64,000 nucleotides of DNA from Zea mays (lineage: Eukaryota; Streptophyta; Magnoliopsida; Poales; Poaceae). A model generated the notes under the pieces. That model ran no database searches. It was not told the DNA's origin and worked only from the letters and a program-made list of their open reading frames with translations. The stretch lies in assembly GCF_902167145.1 (NCBI RefSeq), contig NC_050100.1, positions 187,047,439-187,111,438 of the forward strand. Reading direction: 5' to 3'. How positions within the stretch are numbered: the first letter of the stretch is position 1; each line of letters starts with the position of its first letter. A program made the translations under genes and the position numbers. Shown in pieces: positions 54,602 to 64,000 of the stretch.

Positions 54602-55619
54602 AAGGGCTTAAAGACTTGTGTTTGGGTACCCAAGGTGCTTGTTTCTAATGTCAAAGGACCCAAGACCATTTGGGTACCTAAGAACAAGGCCTAAATTTGT
54701 TTTGTAGGTTTATGCATCCGGGGGCTCAAGTTGGATCATCGATAGCGGGTGCACAAACCACATGACAGGGGAGAAAAGAATGTTCTCCTCCTATGAGAAA
54801 AACCAAGATCCCCAAAGAGCTATCACATTCGGGGATGGAAATCAAGGTTTGGTCAAAGGACTTGGTAAAATTGCTATATCACCTGACCATTCTATTTCCA
54901 ATGTTTTTCTTGTAGATTCTTTAGATTACAATTTGCTTTCTGTTTCTCAATTATGCAAAATGGGTTACAACTGTCTTTTTACGGATATAGGTGTTACTGT
55001 CTTTAGAAGAAGTGACGATTCAGTAGCCTTTAAAGGAGTATTAGAGGGTCAGCTATACTTAGTTGATTTTAATAGAGCTGAACTCGATACTTGCTTAATT
55101 GCTAAGACTAATATGGGTTGGCTCTGACACCGCCGACTAGCCCACGTTGGGATGAAGAATCTTCACAAGCTTTTAAAGGGAGAACACATTTTGGGACTAA
55201 CCAATGTTCATTTTGAGAAAGACAGGGTTTGTAGCGCATGGCAAGCAGGGAAGCAAGTTGGTGTTCACCATCCACACAAGAACATCATGACGACCGACAG
55301 ACCGCTTGAGCTACTCCACATGGATTTATTCGGCCCGATCGCTTACATAAGCATCGGCGGGAGTAAGTATTGTCTTGTAATTGTGGATGATTATTATCGC
55401 TTCACTTGGGTCTTCTTTTTGCAGGAAAAATCTCAAACCCAAGAGACCTTAAAAGGATTCTTGAGACGGGCTCAAAATGAGTTCGGCTTAAGGATCAAAA
55501 AGATTAGAAGTGACAATGCAACAGAGTTCAAGAACTCTCAAATAGAAGGCTTTCTTGAGGATGAGGGCATCAAGCATGAGTTCTCTTCTCCCTACACACC
55601 TCAACAAAATGGTGTAGTG
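54602..55619 (+). pseudogene. pol: gag end, protease and integrase part of element A
   Basis: The stretch starts with the end of gag (KTCVWVPKVLVSN, then stop TAA at 54692). Thirteen bases later pol begins in another frame with VYASGGSSWIIDSGC-like sequence, including the protease active-site DSG. TGEKRMFSSYEKNQ and a zinc-binding integrase N-domain follow; CSACQAGKQ is changed to CSAWQAGKQ, losing a Cys. A TGA interrupts at 55126 (GWL then stop instead of Trp). The catalytic core shows HMDLFGPI (first Asp) and RSDNATEFKN (second Asp, with an unusual Ala for Gly). The frame ends at QQNGVV where element D is inserted, so the catalytic Glu is cut off. Confidence 0.8.
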
Positions 55620-56820
55620 TGAAAGTCGCCTAGAGGGGGGGGGGGTGAATAGGCAAATCTGAAATTTATAATGTTTAAGCACAACTACAAGCCGGGGTTA
55701 GCGTTAGAAATATAATCGAGTCCGAAAGAGAGGGTGAAAACAAATCACAAGCAAATGAAAGTGGATGACACAATGATTTGTTTTACCGAGGTTCAGTTCT
55801 TGCAAACCTAATCCCCGTTGAGGTGGTCACAAAGACCGGGTCTCTTTCAACCCTTTCCTTCTCTCAAACGGTCACCTAGACCGAGTGAGCTTCTCTTCTC
55901 AATCAATTGGGACACTTAGTCCCCACAAGGACCACCACACAATTGGTGTCTCTTGCTTTGATTACAAAGATCTTGGAAACAAGAAATGGGGAAGAAGAAA
56001 AGCGATCCAAGTGCAAGAGCTCAAAGAACACGGCAAAAAACTCTCTCTTCTAGTCACTATTGCTTTGAGTGGAATTGGGACTTGGAGAGATTTTGATTCA
56101 CTCTATTTGTGTCTTGTATTGAATGCACTAGCTCTTGTATTGAATATGTTGGCTGAAAACTTGGATCCTTGAAGTGCGGTGGTTGGGGGTATTTATAGCC
56201 CCAACCACCAAAGTGGTCGTTGGGGAAGGCTGCTGTCGAAGGGCGCACCGGACAGTCCGATGCCCCACCGGACATTGTCCGGTGCGCCAGCCACGTCACC
56301 CAACCATTAGGGTTCGATCGTTGGAGCTCTGACATGTGGGTCCATCGGACAGTCCGGTGGTGCACAGGACAGTCACTGTTCACTGTCCGGTGCGCCTTCT
56401 GGCGCCTGCTCTGACTCTGCACGCGCAGTCGCGCACTGTTCACTGTTCACTGTTGCTTTTGCAGACGACCGTTGGCGCAGTTAGCCATTGCTCCACTGGC
56501 ACACCGGACAGTCCGGTGAATTATAGCGGAGGGCATTTCTAGAAACCCGAAGGTGGCAAGTTCAGAGTTGATCTCCCTGGTGCACCGGGCACTGTTTGGT
56601 GGCACACCGGACAGTCTGGTGCGCCAGACCAGGGCAGCCTTCGGTTGTCTTTTGCTCTTTTTATTTGAACCCTTTCTTGGACTTTTTATTGGTTTTGTGT
56701 TGAACCTTTGGCACCTGTAGAACTTATAATCTAGAGCAAACTAGTTAGTCCAATTATTTGTGTTGGGCAATTCAACCACCAAAATCATTTAGGAAAATGT
56801 TTGACCCTATTTCCCTTTCA
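55620..56820 (-). repeat. 3' LTR of element D
   Basis: It is 1201 bp, reading TGAAAGTCGCCTAGAGG to CCCTATTTCCCTTTCA on the plus strand. It is the reverse complement, with divergence, of the A LTR at 30381-31551. A palindrome cluster is at 56244-56625 and a reversed TATA box (GTATTTATAGCCCC) near 56190. Confidence 0.9.
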
Positions 56821-57646
56821 ATCTCCCCCTTTTTGGTCATTGATGCCAACACAAACCAAAGCAAATATATAAGTGTAGTAATTGAACTAGTTTGCATAAG
56901 ATAAGTGCAAAGGTTACTTGGAATTAAATCAATTTACATTTCATAAGATATGCATGGATGCTTTCTTCTATTTTAACATTTTGGACCACACTTGCACCAC
57001 TTGTTTTGTTTTTGCAAATTCTTTTGGAAATTATTTTCAAATTTTTTTTTGCAAATGGTCAAAGGTAAATGAATAAGATTTCGAGAAGCATTTTCAAGAT
57101 TTGAAATTTTCTCCCCTTGTTTCAAATGCTTTTCCTTTGACTAAACAAAACTCCCCCTCAATGAAATTCTCCTCTTAGTGTTCAAGAGGGTTTTAGATAC
57201 TAATTTTGAAAGGGGTCATACCAATTTGAAATTATATCAAGAATAAGATACCCATTTAAAAACTTCTTTATTACAAATTGAAAGAACATAATTTTTGAAA
57301 TTGGTGGTGGTGCGGTCCTTTTGCTTTGGGCTGATACTTTCTCCCCCTTTGGCATGAATCGCCAAAAACGGATACTTTGTGAGTGAAATATAAGCCCTTC
57401 TCAAACTCTCTCCCCCTTTGGAAAATAATATACGAGTGAAGGATTATACCAAAGTGAAGAGTGATGCGGAGTGACGGCGAAGTGTAAATAACATGATGGA
57501 GTGGAGTGGAAGCCTTATCTTCGCCGAAGACTCCATTTCCCTTTCAATCTATGACTTAGCATAAGAATACACTTGAAAACGTATTAGTCATAGCACATGA
57601 AAGAGATATGATCAAAGGTATATAAATGAGCTATGTGTGTAAGGAA
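56821..57646 (-). other. 3' non-coding region of D with polypurine tracts
   Basis: AT-rich non-coding sequence with GGGGGAG runs on the minus strand (plus-strand CTCCCCC at about 56823, 57151, 57341 and 57409). The first adjoins the LTR and is the probable primer for plus-strand DNA. The layout mirrors that of element B. Confidence 0.7.
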
Positions 57647-60600
57647 TCAATTAAAGTTACTAGAATCAAGAATGTTTAGCTCATGCCTAAGTTTGGTAAA
57701 AGTTTTCTCATCTAGTGGTTTGGTAAAGATATCGACTAATTGTTCTTTGGTGCTAACATAAGCAATCTCGATATCCCCCCTTTGTAGGTGATCCCTCAAA
57801 AAGTGATACCGAATGGCTATGTGCTTAGTGCGGCTGTGCTCAACGGGATTATCCGCCATGCGGATTGCACTCTCATTATCACATAGGAGAGGAACTTTGG
57901 TTAATTTGTAACCATAGTCCCTAAGGGTTTGCCTCATCCAAAGCAATTGCGCGCAACAGTGGCCTACGACAATGTACTCAGCTTCGGCGGTAGAAAGAGC
58001 TACATAATTTTGTTTCTTTGAAGGCCAAGACACCAGAGATCTTCCCAAGATCTGACAAGTCCCTGATGTGCTCTTTCTATCAATTTTACACCCTGCCCAA
58101 TCAGCATCTGAATAACCTATTAAATCAAAAGTGGATCCCTTGGTGTACCAAAGGCCAAACTTAGGAGTATGAACTAAATATCTCAAGATTCGTTTTACGG
58201 CCCTAAGGTGAACTTCCTTAGGATCGGCTTGGAATCTTGCACACATGCATACTGAAAGCATAATATCCGGTCGAGATGCACATAAATAGAGTAGAGATCC
58301 TATCATCGACAGGTATACCTTTTGATCTACGGATTTACCTCCCGTGTTGAGGTCGAGATGCCCATTGGTTCCCATGGGTGTCTTGATGGGCTTGGCATCC
58401 TTCATCCCAAACTTGGTGAGTATGTCTTGAATGTACTTCGTTTGGATGATGAAGGTGCCCTCTTGGAGTTGCTTGACTTGAAATCCTAGGAAATACTTCA
58501 ACTCCCCCATCATAGACATCTCAAATTTTTGAACCATGATCCTACTAAACTATTCACAAGTAGATTTGTTAGTAGACCCAAATATGATATCATCAACATA
58601 AATTTGGCATACAAACAAATCATTTGCAATAGTTTTAGTAAAGAGAGTAGGATCGGCTTTTCTGACTTTGAACCCATTAGTGATAAGAAAGTCTCTTAGG
58701 CATTCATACCATGCTCTTGGGGCTTGCTTGAGCCCATAAAGCGCCTTAGAGAGTTCGTAGACATGATTAGGGTACTCACTATCTTCAAAGCCGGGAGGTT
58801 GCTCAACATAGATCTCCTCCTTGATTGGTCCATTGAGGAAGGCACTTTTCACGTCCATTTGGTAAAGCATAAAGCCATGGTAAGTAGCATAGGCAAGTAA
58901 TATACGAATTGACTCAAGCCTAGCTACGGGTGCATAGGTTTCACCGAAATCCAAACCTTCGACTTGTGAGTATCCCTTGGCCATAAGTCAGACTTTGTTC
59001 CTTGTCACCACACCATGCTCATCTTGCTTGTTGCGGAAGACCCCACTTGGTTCCTACAACATTTTGATTAGGACATGGAACAAGATGTCATACCTCATTC
59101 CTTGTGAAATTGTTGAGCTCCTCTTGCGTATCCAACACCCAATCTGAATCCCTTAATGCATCTTCCACCCTGTATGGTTCAATAGAAGACACAAAAGAGT
59201 AATGTTCACAAAAATGAGCGGCACGAGATCGAGTGGTTACCCCCTTATGAATATCGCCGAGGATGGAGTTCACGGGGTGATCTTGTTGTATCGCTTGGTG
59301 GACTCTTGGGTGAGGCAGTCTTGGACCCTCATCATCTTCGTTGTCTTGATCATTGGCATCTCCCCTTTGATCATTGTCCTCCTCTTGAGGTGGCTCTTCC
59401 TGATCTTCATTTTCATCATCTTGAGCTTGGTCCTCATCTTGGGTTGGTGGAGATGCTTGATTTGAAGATGATGGTTGATCTTGTGCTTGTGAAGGCTCTT
59501 CGGATTCCTTTGGACACACATCCCCAATGGACATGTTCCTTAGTGCGACGCATGGAGTCTCTTCATCATCTAGCTCATCAAGATCAACTTGCTCTACTTG
59601 AGAGCCGTTAGTCTCATCAAACACAATGTCACAAGAAACTTCAACTAGTCCAGTGGACTTGTTAAAGACTCTGTATGCCCTTGTGTTTGAATCATAACCA
59701 AGTAAAAAGCCTTCTACAGCCTTAGGAGCAAATTTAGATTTTCTACCTCTTTTAACAAGAATAAAGCATTTGCTACCAAAGACTCTAAAATATGAAACAT
59801 TGGGCTTTTTACTGGTAAGGAGTTCACACGATGTCTTCTTGAGGATTCGGTGAAGGTAGAGACGGTTGATGGCGTAGCAAGCGGTGTTGACTGCTTCCGC
59901 CCAAAACCGGTCCGAAGTCTTGTACTCATCAAGCATGGTCCTCGCCATGTCAAGTAGAGTTCTATTCTATCTCTCCACTACACCATTTTTTTATGTTGTG
60001 TAGGAAGAAGAGAACTCATGCTTGATGCCCTCATCCTCAAGGAAGCCTTCTATTTGTGAGTTCTTGAACTCCGTCCCATTGTCGCTTCTAATCTTTTTGA
60101 TCCTTAAGCCGAACTCATTTTGAGCCTGTCTCAAGAATCCCTTTAAGGTCTCTTGGGTTTGAGATTTATCCTGCAAAAAGAACACCCAAGTGAAGCGAGA
60201 ATAATCATCCACAATAACTAGACAGTACTTACTCCCGCTGATGCTAATGTAAGCGATCAGGTCGAATAGATCCATGTGGAGTAGCTCAAGTGGCCTGTCA
60301 GTCATCATGATGTTCTTGTGTGGATGATGAACCCCAACTTGCTTCCCTGCTTGACATGCGCTACAAATCCTGTCTTTCTTAAAATGAACATTTGTTAGTC
60401 CCAAAATGTGCTCTCCCTTTAGAAGCTTATGAAGATTCTTCATTCCAACGTGGGCTAGTCGGCAATGCCAGAGCCAACCCATGTTAGTCTTAGCAATTAA
60501 GCAAGTGTCGAGTTCAGCTCTATTAAAATCAACTAAGTATAGCTGACCCTCTAACACTCCCTTAAATGCTAGTGAATCATCACTTCTTCTAAAGATAGTA

Positions 60601-60900
60601 ACACCTATATCCGTAAAAAGACAATTGTAGCCTATTTTGCATAATTGAGAAACTGAAAGCAAGTTGTAATCTAAAGAATCTACAAGAAAAACATTGGAAA
60701 TGGAATGGTCAGGTGATATAGCAATTTTACCAAGTCCTTTGACCAAACCTTGATTTCCGTCCCCGAATGTGATAGCTCTTTGTGGATCATGGTTTTTCTC
60801 ATAGGAGGAGAACATTCTTTTCTCCCCAGTCATGTGGTTTGTGCACCCGCTGTCAATTATCCAACTTGAGCCCCCAGATGCATAAACCTACAAAACAAAT
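57647..60900 (-). pseudogene. pol: pol of element D (protease, integrase, RT, RNase H), broken
   Basis: The pieces are open in different frames: protease-integrase 60833-59991 (TGEKRMFSSYEKNHD, ICSACQAGKQ, IRSDNGTEFKN), integrase end 59948-59088 (MARTMLDEYKTSDRF, GLVEVSCDIVFDETN, then an acidic Gln/Glu linker), RT 58984-58550 ([35 protein letters not shown]), and RT end plus RNase H 58537-57647 ([31 protein letters not shown]). The integrase lacks a clean NGVVERKN: the sequence there reads ...SSYTT then stops. Breaks lie near 59990, 59080, 58984 and 58545. Catalytic residues are otherwise present. Confidence 0.85.
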
Positions 60901-63500
60901 TTAGGCCTTGTTCTTAGGTACCCAAACGGTCTTGGGTCCTTTCACATTGGAAACAAGCACCTTGGGTACCCAAACACAAGTCTTTGATCCCTTGTGTTGG
61001 GCCCCAACATATTTGGCAACTACTTTGCCTGATTTGTTAGTGAGCACATAAGAAGCACCAAAAGTTTTGAATGAAATATTAGGTTCATTTGATGCTATAG
61101 GAGATTTCTTTTTAGGCAATTTAACATGGGTTGATTGCCTAGAGCTAGATGCCTCACTCTTATACATAAAAGCATGATGAGAGTCAGAGTGGGACTTCCT
61201 AGAATGAATTCTCTTAATTTTGTGATCGGGATAACCAGCATGATATAAAATGTAACCCTCGTTATCCTGAGCCGTGGGAGCCTTACCCTTACAAAATTAG
61301 ACAATCTTTTAGGGGCATTAAGCTTGACATTGTCTCCCTGTTGGAAGCCAATGCCATCCTTAATGCCAGGGCGTCTCCCACTATAGAGCATGCTTCTAGC
61401 AAATTTAAATTTTTCATTTTCTAAGTCATGCTCATTAATCTTAGCACTAAGTTGAGCTATGGGATCATTTTAATGTTTAAATAAATCTAGGTGATCATGA
61501 ATAGCATCAACATTAATATATCTACATCTAGTACAAATAGTAACATGCTCAATGGTAGATGTAGAGGGTTTGCAAACATTTAATTCATCAATCTTAGCAT
61601 GTAACATGACATTTTTCATTTCTAAGATTGGAAACAATATCATTGCAAACATTTACATTTTTAGCCTTAGTAATTAATTTATCATTTTCTATCTTAAGGC
61701 TAGCAATTGATTCATTCAACTTGTCAATCTTAGCAATCAAATTAGCATTATCATTTTTAAGTTTGACAAGAGAATCATCACAATCATTTGAATTCTCAAC
61801 CTTAGCAATTAATTTAGCATTCTCATTTTTAAGGTTGGAAATAATATCATGGCAAGTGCTTAGCTCACTAGTTAATTTTTCACACTTTTCTATTTCCTGA
61901 GCATAAGCATTTTTTACCTTAACATGCTTCTTGTTTTCTTTAATAAGGAAGTCCTCTTGGCTATCCAAGAGTTCATCCTTCTCATGAATAGCACCTATCA
62001 ATTCATTTAATTTTTCCTTTTGTTGCATGTTTAGGTTGGCAAAAATGGCAAGTAAATTATCCTCATCATCACTAGAGTTCTCCTCATCACTAGATGTTGC
62101 ATATTTAGTGGAGGCTCTAGATTTTACCTTCTTTTTGCCGTCCTTTGCCATGAGGCACTTGTGGCCGACGTTGGGGAAGAGAAGACCCTTGTTGACGGTG
62201 ATGTTGGCGGCGTCCTCGTCGGAGGAGAAGTCGGTGGAGCTCTCATTAGAGTCCCACTCCCGACAAACATGGGCATCGCCGTCCTTCTTCTTGTAGTATC
62301 TCTTCTTTTCTCTTCTCTTTCCCTTCTTGTCGTCGCCCCTGTCACTATCACTAGATAATGGACATTTAGCAATAAAGTGATCGGGCTTACCACACTTGTA
62401 GCAAATCATTTTGGAATGGGGCTTGTAATCTCTCCCCTTCCTTTGCTTGAGGATTTGGCGAAAGCTTTTGATGATTAAAGTCATCTCCTCATTGTCGAGC
62501 TTGGAGGCATCGATGGGAAGCCTACTTGATGTAGACTCTTCCTTCTTCTCCTCCGTCGCTTTGAAGGCGACGGGTTGCACCTCGGGTGTGGAGGTGGCGC
62601 CTCGCTCGATGATTTGTTTGGAGCCTTTGATCATTAACTCAAAGCTCACAAACTTTCCTATCACTTCCTCGGGAGACATTAGTTTATATCTAGGATCACC
62701 ATGAATTAATTGAACTTAAGTAGGGTTAATAAAAACGAGTGATCTAAGAATAACCTTGACCATTTCATGGTCATCCCATTTGGTGCTCCCGAGGTTGCAC
62801 ACTTGGTTCACCAAGGGTCTTTAGCCGGTTGTACATGGCTTGTGGCTTCTCTCCTTGGTTGAGCATAAATCGACTGAGCTCCCCCTCGATCGTTTCCCGC
62901 TTGGTGATCTTGGTCACCTCGTCTCCTTCGTGCACGGTCTTGAGCATGTCCCAAATTTCCTTGACACTCTTCAACCCTTGCACCTTATTATACTCCTCTC
63001 GACTTAGAGAGGCGAGGAGTATAGTAGTGGCTTGGGAGTTGAAGTGCCGGGTTTGGGCTACCTCGTCCGAGTCATAGCCTTCATCCCCACAGATGGTTCA
63101 TGCTAGCGCGGAGTGAGGTTAGATGGTGCCTCATTTTATCACTCCACATACAATAATCTTCACCGTTAAAAACCGGTGGTTTGCCTAGTGGGACGGAAAG
63201 TAGAGTGTGTTTGGAAATGCGAGGATAGCGTAAGGGGATCTTACTAAACTTCTTGCGCTCATGGCGCTTAGAAGTGACGGACGGTGTGTCGGAGCCGGAG
63301 GTGGAAGGTGACGAAGAGTCGGTCTCGTAGTAGACCACTTTCTTCATTTTCTTCTTCTTGTCGCCACTCCGGTGCGACTTGACGCGGGGAGGTGATTCCT
63401 CCCTTTTGTTGCCGGACTCTCCCGATGGAGCTTTCCTGTGGCTTGTGGCGGGCTTCTCGCCGGTCACCATCTCCTTCTTGGCGTGAGCTCCCGACATCAC
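60901..63500 (-). pseudogene. gag: gag of element D, broken
   Basis: It starts MSGAHAKKEMVTGEKP near 63497 and shows the same layout as the gag of A: Lys/Ser-rich start, PLGKPPVFNGEDYCMWSDKM, SLRASMNHLWG (break near 63090), RFMLNQGEKPQAMYNRLKTL (break near 62770), and SPEEVIGKFVSFELMIKGSK. The zinc knuckle is CYKCGKPDHFIAKC, with Gly changed to Asp. A coiled-coil region (62050-61650) and a C-terminal part ending VSNVKGPKTVWVPKNKA at 60901 follow. At least five stops or shifts break it. A stop TAA then 13 bases separate it from pol, as in A. Confidence 0.8.
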
Positions 63501-63531
63501 TTCGAGCGGTTATGCTCTAATGAAGTATCGG

Positions 63532-63543
63532 GCTCTGATACCA
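63532..63543 (-). other. Primer binding site of element D
   Basis: Minus-strand TGGTATCAGAGC lies two bases inside the 5' LTR border at 63546; it matches initiator Met tRNA. Confidence 0.85.
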
Positions 63544-63545
63544 AT

Positions 63546-64000
63546 TGAAAGTCGCCTAGAGGGGGGGTGAATTGGCAAATCTGAAATTTATAAAGTTTAA
63601 GCACACTACAAGCCGGGGTTAGCGTTAGAAATATAACCGAGTCCGAAAGAGAGGGCGAAAACAAATCACAAGCAAATGAAAGCGGATTACACGGTGATTT
63701 GTTTTACCGAGGTTCGGTTCTTGCAAACCTACTCCCCGTTGAGGTGGTCACAAAGACCGGGTCTCTTTCAACCCTTTCCCTCTCTCAAACGGTCACCTAG
63801 ACCGAGTGAGCTTCTCTTCTCAATCAATTGGGACACTTAGTCCCCATAAGGACCACCACACAATTGGTGTCTCTTCCTTTGATTACAAAGATCTTGGAAA
63901 CAAGAAATGGGGAAGAAGAAAAGCGATCCAAGCGCAAGAGCTCAAAGAACACGGCAAAAAACTCTCTCTTCTAGTCACTATTGCTTTGAGTGAAATTGGG
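63546..64000 (-). repeat. 5' LTR of element D, partial
   Basis: It starts TGAAAGTCGCCTAGAGG and matches 55620-56075 with scattered differences, including a shorter G-run. It continues past the window end. Confidence 0.9.

Larger units (their letters stand above)
30381..55619 (+). mobile_element. Opie-like Sirevirus copia element A, host of three insertions
   Basis: Element A runs on the plus strand in pieces: 30381-32531 (5' LTR, primer site, start of gag), 41467-43071 (rest of gag) and 54606-55619 (gag end, protease, integrase up to NGVV), allowing one copy of each target duplication. Insertions B (32537-41461) and C (43072-54600) lie between the pieces. Element D interrupts it at 55620 within the integrase. 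The remainder of A (end of integrase, RT, RNase H, 3' LTR) should reappear to the right of D, beyond the window. Gag frames carry several frameshifts, so A is dead. LTR and proteins match element D closely, so both belong to one family, called Opie-like from memory. Confidence 0.85.
55620..64000 (-). mobile_element. Opie-like Sirevirus copia element D, runs off the window
   Basis: The element is on the minus strand: 3' LTR 56820-55620, 3' non-coding region with polypurine tracts (56821-57646), pol (60900-57647), gag (63500-60901), primer site (63543-63532) and the first 455 bp of the 5' LTR (from 63546). It interrupts the integrase of element A after NGVV; TAGTG (55615-55619) is the left target duplication. 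Gag and pol are broken in at least seven places. The visible LTR overlap differs at about 17 of 455 positions by eye, so D is older than B and C. Confidence 0.88.

Overview
The window looks like an intergenic-to-genic stretch of a large grass genome, most probably maize (Zea mays) or a close relative. The reasons are: a Helitron with the terminus typical of maize Helitrons (CTAG end preceded by a CCGT...ACGG box) carrying several host gene fragments; gypsy elements that resemble the maize Huck family; Sirevirus copia elements that resemble Opie and Ji; PIF/Tourist and Stowaway MITEs; and GT-AG introns in plant-type genes. Family names come from memory of these families and were not checked against a library.

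Layout. (1) Positions 1-7148 hold the 3' half of a plus-strand Huck-like gypsy element (integrase remnant, 3.8 kb non-coding region, 3' LTR at 4606-6337). It is inserted in a minus-oriented LTR of the same kind, of which 6338-7148 remains. (2) Positions 7149-30380 are a gene island. Gene 1 (plus, 9298-16513) is a six-exon gene for a 153-residue protein I do not recognise. Its promoter carries two nested MITEs, intron 2 holds a 3.5 kb Helitron (10376-13898) and intron 3 a 0.76 kb fold-back element. Gene 2 (minus, 25901-18902) is a complete ten-exon La-type RNA-binding protein gene of 467 residues, with a dead LINE in intron 7 and a Stowaway MITE in intron 4. The two genes are convergent. The rest of the island holds MITEs and old retroelement debris. 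(3) Positions 30381-64000 are one nest. An Opie-like copia element on the plus strand (A) has been split by three minus-strand insertions: a Ji-like Sirevirus (B, 32537-41461, TSD GCCAC), a Huck-like gypsy element (C, 43072-54600, TSD CAAGG), and a second Opie-like copy (D, from 55620 past the window end).

The Helitron encodes no helicase. It carries pieces of at least four genes: an F-box/FBD-like gene, a RAD7-like LRR gene with intact exon borders but in-frame stops, a METTL21-like methyltransferase, and a GPATCH11-like G-patch protein. The last two are joined in opposite orientation.

Only the two host genes appear to encode intact proteins. B is close to intact (one frameshift in pol). 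C has several C-to-T nonsense changes and at least two frameshifts. A, D and the LINE are decayed. By eye, LTR divergence is about 1% for B and C and nearer 4% for D, so the order of arrival is A, then D, then B and C. I see no tRNA, rRNA or CRISPR array, and no convincing undescribed system; the most unusual item is the Helitron with its assembled gene fragments inside a host intron.
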